The position numbers and the translations under genes are program-made. From Candidatus Kapaibacterium sp. (lineage in GTDB: Bacteria > Bacteroidota > Ignavibacteria > Kapaibacteriales > UBA2268): a DNA stretch of 6,739 bases. Below the pieces are notes generated by a model. It did not search any database, was not told the origin of the DNA, and saw nothing but the letters and a program-made list of their open reading frames with translations. Positions 1 through 6,635 of the stretch are shown here, one piece after another (position 1 is the stretch's first letter; every line of letters starts with the position of its first letter). The DNA is taken from contig JAQUZU010000102.1 in assembly GCA_028691175.1 (NCBI GenBank), forward strand, positions 1 to 6,739, read 5' to 3'.

Positions 1-2637
1 GATGAATTAATAAAAGAAGTACAACTTTTTACTGAAGAAGAGCAGAGCGGGAATGTCCTGACAGATGTATTACTGAATGGTGATAACATAATATTCGGTA
101 TGCAAAATGTTGAAACCGGCGAAGGAACTATAAAGTCTGTATCTTTGAGCGATAACTCCATAGAGACTCTGCTGACACTGTCAGGCGTTGTCCGGAAAGT
201 ATTATTCGCAAAAAATGATGAAAATGTAATCTATATCACCGGAAAATCAGATGAATATGCAAACTTTTCTGATCAAATATGTCTATATGTACGTGCAACA
301 GGTTCGACACTTCGTTTAGAAAATATCTCAGTCGATGACGTAATCTTTTCTGCAGATTCGACTTCGATAATTGCTTGTTATTCCGAAAAAAATGAAGCCG
401 GCGAGCAAAAATCCTATCTTGCGTATATTGATTTTAATACTTTGGAAGTGCTAAACATGCTTGAATTGCCGGAGAATTGTCATGGTAAGTTGGCAGTTGA
501 TCCGCAGACACGCAAAATAATTATTGCGAGCGAACGGCTGTATGCTTTTGCCGATATTCGTCCGAGCGATGTTCTGTCGGCTGATTTTTCTGCTGATACA
601 AAAATTGCCGAAACAAACTCGGATGTAAAATTCTATAACGCTTGCACCGGAAATCCGCAAGAATATTTATGGAATTTCGGCGATGGCACTACCTCGAATT
701 TACCGAATCCGGTTCATCAGTTTGCGGCTTCCGGTGTGTATTCGGTGGAACTGACAATTACAAAAAATCAGACTACGAGCAAGAAAGTTAAGCAAGAGTA
801 TATTCAAATAGTCGATAAATTAAATATTGATTTTACAGCCGATAAAACTGACGGATTTAAGCCGCTCACAGTGCAATTTACGGAGCGTTTCTCAAACAAT
901 ATTGTGTCGCGAAAATGGAATTTCGGCGATGGAGCCGAGTCGGACGAGGAAAATCCGCAACATATTTATCAGAATGAAGGTCAATATACAGTTGTTTTGA
1001 TTATAAATAACGGCGTTCGTTCGGATACTTTAACCAAGATTAACTATATAAATGTTGATACTGTTCCAAGCGAATATATTACCGATTTTACAGCAGATTT
1101 CGAAACAGGATTGCTCCCGTTGGAGGTTACTTTTACACCGCTGACTACCCCGAGTTCAACATATTGGGAATGGAATTTCGGTGATGGCACTACTTCGAAC
1201 GAAACTTCGCCGACGCATGTTTATACAGATTACGGCAACTATACTGTATCATTAAAAGCAGGCAAAGAGCAGTATTTTGATACGGAAACCAAAGAGCGAT
1301 ATATCAAAATTTCGCGCGGAAATATCGACGGTATTAATGTTGTAGAAGAGTATGAACTGAATTATGTCGGTACAAATCGCGAGGGACTCTCTGCCGGTCA
1401 GACTTCGACTTCGGTAGTCGGATTTGATGTCGTTGCGGATTCTTCCGATAATGAATTTAGCGAGATGGGAATCTTAAATCCGGAAACCAAGCAAATAACA
1501 TTTTATAATCTTGCGGGAATCGGACAGGCACCGACTCCGCGTTATCTCGCACCTCTGAGAAATGATAACTTTGCTTTTGTTACTTCGACATTTGTAAACA
1601 ATTATTCAAATCTGAAAATTGTAAGATATAACAAAATGGGCGAATCGTTTTCTACATATAGCGATCGAAGAAACCAGAATATTTTGCCGCTTGCTACTTT
1701 AGCAGATGGCGAAGCATTGCTTGTCGCATCTGTTGCTAACGACACAACATTGCGGCTTTCTAAATTTGATGCAAGCAGCCGGTTTGAGTTTGACAAAGAT
1801 TTTAATCACGGGAAAACTTGTACAAATACTTTTGTTAAGATAATGAAGTCCGGCGATTATTACTGGATGATTTTGAAAGAAAATGACGGAGAACTTGCGA
1901 AATTGATCAAATTGGCGGCAAATGGCGATTCTCTTGCTCAAATCAATATGTTTGAAAATGCCTATTATCATGTTGCTGATGCGTATTTCGACAGCAATCA
2001 AAATTTAATTGTTGCCGGTTCGTATCGATTCCTTACCGAACTCGATCCTGTTTATAGTTTCGTTGCAAAGTATGATGCAAATAATGAGCAAGTCTGGTAT
2101 AATCAGTTTAGCGGTAGTATTGAACTGCCTTCAATTGATGAGACTGTTGGTAGTAATGAGCGGAAAAAGTATATTGCCGGAGGTTCTATTGACGGAAACG
2201 TTGGGTTCGTGGCTTTTGACGAATCAGGCGCAAAACTAAATGAATGGAAGTTTTTAAATCGCCTCGGTAAATTTAACGATGTAATTACGTTGCAGAATAA
2301 TGATTTGCTGCTTACCGGCTATTTGTATAATCAGAAGAATAAGAAGAATTTTTACTGCATGCAGGTCAGCAGCGAAAATTCGTATTCCGGTGTTAAGGAA
2401 AACAAAAATGATGCGATGCTTATTTCGCCGAATCCGAGTCATGGTGTGATTGAAATTCAAACAGAGACAGCTGCTTCGCTGAGAATTTTTGATGTTTCCG
2501 GTAAAATGGTATTTGAAAAATCCGATTGTGAACTTGTCGGCGAGATTGATTTGTCGAATTTGCCTAATGGTACTTATACTGCTGTTGTAACAAATGGCAA
2601 GCAGGCGAAAAGCGGAAAATTTGTTATTTTTAAATAA
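1..2637 (+). CDS. T9SS-secreted multidomain PKD/propeller surface protein, 5' partial
   Basis: Partial gene of 878 visible residues. The first ATG in frame is at base 100, but the frame is open to base 1 and reads as normal protein, so that ATG is internal. Residues below count from base 1. Residues about 30-192 form repeated short beta-strand units resembling a propeller. Residues about 193-440 hold three PKD domains, each with a WNFGDG core (Trp 224, 306 and 391). Residues about 445-800 are again strand-rich with propeller-like character. Residues about 806-878 match the type A T9SS C-terminal sorting domain: a SPNPSHG start, a RIFDVSGK strand, LSNLPNGTY, and a final strand ending KFVIFK. 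In this family the tail directs export through the outer membrane and anchoring or release at the cell surface, while PKD domains usually serve as spacers or in adhesion and glycan or protein binding. No catalytic domain is visible, though one could lie upstream. The gene ends 8 bases before hpt. The ligand is unknown. Confidence 0.9.
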   Translation, partial: DELIKEVQLFTEEEQSGNVLTDVLLNGDNIIFGMQNVETGEGTIKSVSLSDNSIETLLTLSGVVRKVLFAKNDENVIYITGKSDEYANFSDQICLYVRATGSTLRLENISVDDVIFSADSTSIIACYSEKNEAGEQKSYLAYIDFNTLEVLNMLELPENCHGKLAVDPQTRKIIIASERLYAFADIRPSDVLSADFSADTKIAETNSDVKFYNACTGNPQEYLWNFGDGTTSNLPNPVHQFAASGVYSVELTITKNQTTSKKVKQEYIQIVDKLNIDFTADKTDGFKPLTVQFTERFSNNIVSRKWNFGDGAESDEENPQHIYQNEGQYTVVLIINNGVRSDTLTKINYINVDTVPSEYITDFTADFETGLLPLEVTFTPLTTPSSTYWEWNFGDGTTSNETSPTHVYTDYGNYTVSLKAGKEQYFDTETKERYIKISRGNIDGINVVEEYELNYVGTNREGLSAGQTSTSVVGFDVVADSSDNEFSEMGILNPETKQITFYNLAGIGQAPTPRYLAPLRNDNFAFVTSTFVNNYSNLKIVRYNKMGESFSTYSDRRNQNILPLATLADGEALLVASVANDTTLRLSKFDASSRFEFDKDFNHGKTCTNTFVKIMKSGDYYWMILKENDGELAKLIKLAANGDSLAQINMFENAYYHVADAYFDSNQNLIVAGSYRFLTELDPVYSFVAKYDANNEQVWYNQFSGSIELPSIDETVGSNERKKYIAGGSIDGNVGFVAFDESGAKLNEWKFLNRLGKFNDVITLQNNDLLLTGYLYNQKNKKNFYCMQVSSENSYSGVKENKNDAMLISPNPSHGVIEIQTETAASLRIFDVSGKMVFEKSDCELVGEIDLSNLPNGTYTAVVTNGKQAKSGKFVIFK
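577..1320 (+). repeat. three tandem PKD domain repeats
   Basis: Three consecutive PKD (Ig-like beta-sandwich) domains lie within the T9SS protein, at about bases 577-816, 823-1062 and 1075-1320. Each opens with a DFSAD or DFTAD-type strand, carries the signature WNFGDG at bases 670, 916 and 1171, and continues with a proline turn, an aromatic residue and a Y-V/T strand (VHQF, QHIY, THVY followed by GVYSVEL, GQYTVVL, GNYTVSL). The spacing between copies is 246 and 255 bases. Copies 1 and 3 share a 30-base core with only three differences, all synonymous. Copy 2 is more diverged, with GAESDEENP in place of GTTSN. Confidence 0.9.
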
Positions 2638-2645
2638 GGGAAAAC

Positions 2646-3194
2646 ATGTATTACGAACCCGATTCGATTGAAATTAATAATAGAAAATTCGAGAAATTGT
2701 ATTCGTTTGAAATTCTTCAGGCAAGAGTTGAGGAATTGGCGAAAAAAATTAATCGCGACTATGCCGGTCAGACATTGGAAATAGTTGTTGTGTTGACCGG
2801 TGCAATGCCGTTTGCGACGGAACTGATGAAGTTTCTGACCTTAGATGTGCGTGTAAGGACGATTTCTGCAAAAAGTTACGGTGCCGCAATGGAAAGCAGT
2901 GGTAAGGTAAATATTGGTCGCAACGATCTAAAACTTCTTGGCGAAAATGTTTTGATTGTCGAAGACATAGTCGATAGCGGGCGTACAATGCACACATTAA
3001 CTGCGAAGCTGCGACGAAATAATCCGAAAAGTATAGAAATTGCTGCACTGTTTTTAAAACCGAAAAAACTGGAATTTCCGGTTGTAGCAAAATATGTCGG
3101 GTTCGAAATTGGTCCGGAGTTTGTAGTTGGATTCGGACTTGACTATGACGAGCAGGGACGCCAATATCCGGCAATATATTGCTTAGCGGATTAA
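2646..3194 (+). CDS. hpt: hypoxanthine (guanine) phosphoribosyltransferase
   Basis: Cytosolic purine-salvage enzyme that joins hypoxanthine or guanine to PRPP, giving IMP or GMP plus pyrophosphate. It has 182 residues, the usual bacterial length. The PRPP-binding signature VEDIVDSGRT spans residues 105-114, with the acidic pair E106/D107 and the catalytic base D110. K138 (purine O6 contact), D166 and R172 lie at exactly the spacings of human HPRT K165, D193 and R199 relative to D137. The flexible-loop region contains KSYG and SSGKV (76-88), and the C-terminal YVGFEI..EFVVGFGLDY (150-167) is diagnostic. Loop I reads LTGA (50-53), with Thr where many relatives have Lys, Arg or Asn. AAGGG at 2636-2640 overlaps the stop of the upstream gene and sits 5 bases before the ATG, a possible ribosome site. 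The 8-base gap suggests read-through from the T9SS gene. Xanthine preference cannot be excluded from sequence alone. Confidence 0.95.
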   Translation: MYYEPDSIEINNRKFEKLYSFEILQARVEELAKKINRDYAGQTLEIVVVLTGAMPFATELMKFLTLDVRVRTISAKSYGAAMESSGKVNIGRNDLKLLGENVLIVEDIVDSGRTMHTLTAKLRRNNPKSIEIAALFLKPKKLEFPVVAKYVGFEIGPEFVVGFGLDYDEQGRQYPAIYCLAD

Positions 3195-3199
3195 TTTAG

Positions 3200-3231
3200 T
3201 TTGAATTTGTTCGCGCGATTTATTATTTTTG
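3200..3231 (+). promoter_or_regulatory. candidate Bacteroidota-type promoter for ftsW
   Basis: TTTG at 3200-3203, a 20-base spacer and TATTTTTG at 3224-3231 fit the Bacteroidota primary-sigma pattern (TTTG near -33, TAnnTTTG near -7). An overlapping TATAAT lies at 3238-3243, so the exact start is uncertain. The element sits in the 60-base spacer between hpt and ftsW, and predicted transcription would begin within about 20 bases of the ATG. The region is A/T-rich, so chance matches are likely enough to keep confidence moderate. Confidence 0.4.
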
Positions 3232-3254
3232 TATTTTTATAATACGGCATAAAG

Positions 3255-4400
3255 ATGGAAATATTATCTGACAATAAACAAAACGGTCGGCTGGATTGGT
3301 TTATACTTATTCCGATTATCGGGCTGATGCTTTTTAGTCTTGGATTCGTTTTTAGTGCGAGTGCCCAGAAATCTCTTTCAGTATTTGGTGAATCAACTAA
3401 CTATCTTATTAGCCATGCTGTTAAAGTGGTAGTTGGAATAATAATCATGTTTGTTTTCGCTAAACTTGATTATCATGTTTGGCAACGCTATTCTAAGGTG
3501 TTTATTTTATTTTCGATAATTCCGCTTGTGTTGGTATTCTTTGCAGGTAAGCCACAGAATAATGTTTATCGTTGGCTCGAGGTAGGTCCGCTCTTTAGTT
3601 TTCAACCGTCAGAACTTGCAAAATTTGCACTGATTACTCACATCGCAACTCTGCTTACCGAACGACAGCCGTGGATTAAGACTTTTAAGTACGGCATGAT
3701 GCCGCCATTGATTTGGACCGGGATTATTGCCACTTTAATTGCGTTACAACCAAATTTTTCGACGGCTTTTGCTACATATCTGATTGCAATGGGCATGATG
3801 TTTATTGGCAATATTAATCTTTTGCATATAATATATACGGGGGTCGGTTGCTCTGTAATTGCTGCAATATACGCTGTCAGTGCTGATTACCGTGTGCAGC
3901 GTCTTACGGCTTTTATTTCAAATATTGGCAACCAAAACGTTTTAGATGATGGCGCATACTATCAGACCGGACAGGCGATAATTGCATTCGGAAACGGTGG
4001 TTTGTTTGGGCTTGGAGCGGGGCAGAGCCGCCAGAGTAATCTCTTTTTGCCGGAGTCTTTTGGTGACTTTATATATGCGATTATTGGCGAGGAGTATGGT
4101 TTTCTGGGTGCCGGACTGATTATTATCGCTTTTTTGCTGATTCTTTGGCGTGGAATAGTAACAATCCGAAATGCAAAAGATAATTATGGATATTTTCTTG
4201 CTGCAGGAATTGTGATGACGTTTACTTTTTATGCGATGATAAATGCCGGGGTTAATTGCGGAATTTTTCCGAATACCGGTGTTCCAATGCCGTTTATTAG
4301 TTACGGAGGTACGGCAATATTTATTTATGCTGCTGCGATTGGTACTTTGCTGAATATTTCTTCGCAAGCAGGTAATTTGTCATTAAAACAGACAAAATGA
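3255..4400 (+). CDS. ftsW: FtsW/RodA/SpoVE-family SEDS peptidoglycan polymerase, probably FtsW
   Basis: Multi-pass inner-membrane glycosyltransferase that polymerises lipid II into glycan strands, working with a class B penicillin-binding protein. It has 381 residues, the normal length, with about ten hydrophobic segments starting at residue 14. Family motifs occur in order: YRWLEVG (105-111) with FQPSELAKF (116-124), QPNFSTA (165-171), YRVQRLTAF (212-220), YQTGQAIIAFGNGGLFGLG (236-254), LPESFGDFIYAIIGEEYG (265-282) and FPNTGVPMPFISYGG (338-352). D271 aligns with the essential Asp of the LPEAHTD loop of other SEDS proteins. NFSTA is reminiscent of Bacteroidota FtsW, while PFISYGG is the canonical form. 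The choice of FtsW over RodA rests on these motifs and is less certain than the family. No murG, murC or penicillin-binding protein gene is adjacent, so the gene lies outside a classical dcw cluster here. The ATG start leaves a short cytoplasmic N-terminus; there is no clear Shine-Dalgarno site. Confidence 0.9.
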   Translation: MEILSDNKQNGRLDWFILIPIIGLMLFSLGFVFSASAQKSLSVFGESTNYLISHAVKVVVGIIIMFVFAKLDYHVWQRYSKVFILFSIIPLVLVFFAGKPQNNVYRWLEVGPLFSFQPSELAKFALITHIATLLTERQPWIKTFKYGMMPPLIWTGIIATLIALQPNFSTAFATYLIAMGMMFIGNINLLHIIYTGVGCSVIAAIYAVSADYRVQRLTAFISNIGNQNVLDDGAYYQTGQAIIAFGNGGLFGLGAGQSRQSNLFLPESFGDFIYAIIGEEYGFLGAGLIIIAFLLILWRGIVTIRNAKDNYGYFLAAGIVMTFTFYAMINAGVNCGIFPNTGVPMPFISYGGTAIFIYAAAIGTLLNISSQAGNLSLKQTK

Positions 4401-4415
4401 TTTCTTGGCATATTC

Positions 4416-4447
4416 TTTGATTAATACGAAACAAGTTCTTTTGTTTG
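4416..4447 (+). promoter_or_regulatory. weak candidate promoter for the LD-carboxypeptidase gene
   Basis: TTTG at 4416-4419, a 20-base spacer and TTTGTTTG at 4440-4447 match the TTTG / TAnnTTTG pattern in all but one position (T in place of A), with the same spacer length as the element before ftsW. It lies in the 66-base spacer. Read-through from ftsW is equally possible because no convincing terminator separates the two genes. Confidence 0.22.
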
Positions 4448-4466
4448 TTTAATCGGGAAAATAGAA

Positions 4467-5540
4467 ATGGATAGACGCCGATTTGTTGGAACGACGCTGA
4501 GTAGCCTTGCCGGAATTGCTGCCTTGAGCAAAAGCTTGATTGCAGATGAGACTCCCAAAATTACAACTGATTCGAGCGATGAATTAATTAAGCCTAAATT
4601 CCTGATGCCCGGAGATACTGTTGGAATAATTGCTCCAAGTACTGCTGTAACCGATCCGGACGATATTCGTAGAGCAAAAGAAGTCCTCGAATATTTCGGT
4701 TTGAAATATAAACTTGGCGAGCATGTTTTACACGGAACAGGCTATAAAACTCGTAGTATAGAGGAGCGCGTAAGCGATTTGCATGCAGCATTTTTGGACG
4801 ACGAAATACGTGCTGTGTTTGCAATTCGTGGCGGTTATGGGGCACCGCAGTTGCTTGATAGTATCGATTATGAATTAATCAAGAAGCACCCGAAAATACT
4901 TATTGGCTATAGTGATATTACTTCACTTTTGCTGGCGATTCACAAGTATTCCGGGCTGGTTACTTTCCATGGTCCGATTCTTCTTTCTGCTTTTAGCAAT
5001 TGCACAATCGGATATTTTAAAAAAGCACTTTTTTCGACTAATCCTATCGGAATAACAGAAAATGCTAAGGACAAAAATATTTTTCGCGAGGTTTTCCCGA
5101 TTCGGACTGTTGTTCCCGGAAAGGCATCCGGAAGGCTTGTCGGAGGCAATTTAACTTTAGTTTGTAATTCGCTTGGCACTCCGTATGAAATTGATACAAA
5201 AGGAAAGATTTTATTTATTGAAGATGTTGGCGAAGAACCGTATAGAATTGATCGTATGCTAACGCAATTACGCCTTGCGAATAAATTTAACGATGCGTCC
5301 GGAATTGTTGTAGGGTATTGCAAAGGATGCGGTGATGACGGCTTAAACACGTCACGCTCATTTGACCAATCACTTGGAGAAATTGTAGATAACGTATTCA
5401 CAAAGTGCAACAAGCCGACTATATATGGGTTAACTATCGGACACACTACAAATCAATTTACGTTGCCGCTTGGCGTAATGGCGGAATTAGATGCAGACTC
5501 AAAGATATTAAATATAACAGAAGCAGGTGTTTCTGCATAA
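4467..5540 (+). CDS. peptidase S66 LD-carboxypeptidase with twin-arginine signal
   Basis: Serine peptidase of the LdcA/MccF family; LdcA members remove the terminal D-Ala from peptidoglycan tetrapeptides. The protein has 357 residues, roughly 50 more than a typical LdcA, and the excess is mostly an N-terminal extension. That extension carries a twin-arginine motif (RRRFVG, residues 3-8), a hydrophobic stretch of about 11-26 and a possible cleavage after A26, followed by a polar linker to about 43. The catalytic domain starts at PGDTVGIIAPS (48-58). RGGYG (121-125) and GYSD (147-150) place the nucleophile at S149. IEDVGEEPYRIDRM supplies the likely catalytic E252, and GHTTNQFTLPLG supplies H326, which completes the Ser-Glu-His triad. 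The start is chosen because it precedes the Tat motif. Export to the periplasm is inferred; the classical E. coli enzyme is cytoplasmic. It sits downstream of the SEDS polymerase, consistent with a cell-wall role. An MccF-like role in cleaving peptide-nucleotide antibiotics is an alternative. Confidence 0.92.
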   Translation: MDRRRFVGTTLSSLAGIAALSKSLIADETPKITTDSSDELIKPKFLMPGDTVGIIAPSTAVTDPDDIRRAKEVLEYFGLKYKLGEHVLHGTGYKTRSIEERVSDLHAAFLDDEIRAVFAIRGGYGAPQLLDSIDYELIKKHPKILIGYSDITSLLLAIHKYSGLVTFHGPILLSAFSNCTIGYFKKALFSTNPIGITENAKDKNIFREVFPIRTVVPGKASGRLVGGNLTLVCNSLGTPYEIDTKGKILFIEDVGEEPYRIDRMLTQLRLANKFNDASGIVVGYCKGCGDDGLNTSRSFDQSLGEIVDNVFTKCNKPTIYGLTIGHTTNQFTLPLGVMAELDADSKILNITEAGVSA

Positions 5541-5570
5541 AAAAAGGCAATCGAAATAAACGATTGCCTT
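5539..5570 (-). terminator. rho-independent terminator of the yitT-family gene
   Basis: AAGGCAATCG (5544-5553) and CGATTGCCTT (5561-5570) form a perfect 10-bp stem around a 7-base loop. Read on the minus strand, the stem is followed by a T run (5545 down to 5539), the classical intrinsic terminator layout, about 20 bases beyond the minus-strand stop at 5590. On the plus strand the hairpin follows the carboxypeptidase stop by 3 bases but is trailed by CGTAAAAATC rather than a T run, so it should end plus-strand transcripts poorly unless the hairpin alone suffices. The A run contains the last two bases of that TAA stop. Confidence 0.85.
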
Positions 5571-5589
5571 CGTAAAAATCTTGTTTGGA

Positions 5590-6537
5590 CTATATTCTGC
5601 GTCGGAAACCCTGTCCCAATACCTCGTGCGCATCAGTAATAATGATGAACGCGGAGGAATCAATTTCCTTTACTTTTTCGGTCAATGACGACACTTCCTT
5701 GTTAGTAGTTACAGTCATAATCATCTCGCGCTCAATATTACGATATAGACCGCGTGTTTTGAGTGATGTGGCACCGCGTGCCATGTCATGCATGATTGCA
5801 TCGCCTATTTCCTGGTATTTGTCGGAAATAATATAAGCGACTTTCGCATAGTTGAAACCATCAACAATAATATCAATAAGTTTGCTCGATACGAACAGCA
5901 GGAAGAATGCATATAATGTTAATGTCAATGCGGAAAGATCACCGTATGCTAAATTCTGGGTTTCGATTACAATTGCTGCAAAAGTGATAACAAAGAAATC
6001 GATCATGATAATACCGGTACCCGGTTTTATGCCAAAATGCTTGTTCAAAATAGCGGCAATAATATCCGATCCGGCTGTAGTTCCTTTGAACTTGAAAATT
6101 ATTCCAAGACCTACGCCTAAGAAAATTGCACCAAGTAAGACTAAAAAGAAAAAGTCTTTGTGCAACAAATCCTGAATTACGACTGTGTCTTGCAAGCGGA
6201 TAAAACTTAATCCGGGAATCCATGAGTTGCCGGTAAATAAGTCGATAAAAAATGAGTTGATAGTAAAAGCAAAAAATGTACGAATTGCAAAACTATTACC
6301 TAATTCCTTTAATCCCCATAAATACAGCGGAACATTTAAAACCCACATTAATATACCGACAGGAAGGAACGGGAACAAATAGTGAATTGCCATGGATAAA
6401 CCACTTACACCGCCCGGCACTACTTGTGCATCAATAAGGAATACACCGATACCGATTGCCATTATTGCGGAACCTATCGTTAGAAAAATGTAGTCCATTA
6501 TTGGCAATTTTTTCTTTTTTTCTGACTTTTCAGACAT
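5590..6537 (-). CDS. YitT-family membrane protein with C-terminal DUF2179 domain
   Basis: Inner-membrane protein of unknown biochemical function; the family is widespread in bacteria and some members are suspected transporters or regulators. From the ATG at 6537-6535 it has 315 residues. A GTG two codons upstream (6543-6541) is possible, but the ATG is preferred as the commoner start. No Shine-Dalgarno site supports either. The N-terminus SEKSEKKKKLP is strongly basic and should stay in the cytoplasm. About five or six membrane segments follow between residues 14 and 226. The family motifs PGGVSG (41-46) and GTTAGSD (152-158) are present. The DUF2179 domain covers about 233-312: YIIS, ARGATSLKTRGLY, a strand near MIMTV, EIDSSAFIIITD and the closing GQGF. 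DUF2179 resembles a small ligand-binding or sensory fold, but its ligand is not known to me. The gene is convergent with the carboxypeptidase gene and ends at the hairpin between them. Confidence 0.93.
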   Translation of the reverse strand: MSEKSEKKKKLPIMDYIFLTIGSAIMAIGIGVFLIDAQVVPGGVSGLSMAIHYLFPFLPVGILMWVLNVPLYLWGLKELGNSFAIRTFFAFTINSFFIDLFTGNSWIPGLSFIRLQDTVVIQDLLHKDFFFLVLLGAIFLGVGLGIIFKFKGTTAGSDIIAAILNKHFGIKPGTGIIMIDFFVITFAAIVIETQNLAYGDLSALTLTLYAFFLLFVSSKLIDIIVDGFNYAKVAYIISDKYQEIGDAIMHDMARGATSLKTRGLYRNIEREMIMTVTTNKEVSSLTEKVKEIDSSAFIIITDAHEVLGQGFRRRI

Positions 6538-6601
6538 TAACACACCAAATTATATTTTTGATAAAGTTTATTTTCTATATTTCCATAAAAATACGGAATT
6601 A

Positions 6602-6632
6602 CAAAAATACAAAAAAAATGCGACATATCAAT
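6602..6632 (-). promoter_or_regulatory. candidate Bacteroidota-type promoter for the yitT-family gene
   Basis: On the minus strand, ATTG (6632-6629), a 19-base spacer and an exact TAnnTTTG match, TATTTTTG (6609-6602), lie about 65 bases before the preferred ATG. A TATAAT (6554-6549) closer to the start is an alternative that would give an almost leaderless transcript. The spacer is very A/T-rich, so either could be chance. Confidence 0.3.
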
Positions 6633-6635
6633 GAA

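Noticed and set aside
100..102. ATG as the start of the PKD protein
   Set aside because: The same frame is open back to base 1 with protein-like sequence and no signal peptide follows this ATG, whereas a T9SS cargo needs one. The gene is truncated by the window edge.
2749..3174. 141-codon open frame on the minus strand inside hpt
   Set aside because: It lies wholly antisense to a confidently assigned hpt, and its translation is rich in Arg, Gln, His and Ser with no recognisable domain; a shadow frame.
3942..4367. 141-codon open frame on the minus strand inside ftsW
   Set aside because: The translation is dominated by Asn, Ser, Lys and Thr and mirrors the hydrophobic codons of the real membrane protein; a shadow frame.
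4429..4450. AAACAA / TTGTTT hairpin plus T-rich tail as a terminator after ftsW
   Set aside because: The stem is only 6 bp with a single G-C pair, too weak to be convincing; its T-rich half also overlaps the candidate promoter of the next gene.
4940..5446. 168-codon open frame on the minus strand inside the LD-carboxypeptidase gene
   Set aside because: It is antisense to conserved S66 motifs, shows no family features, and its length is explained by the codon bias of the opposite strand.
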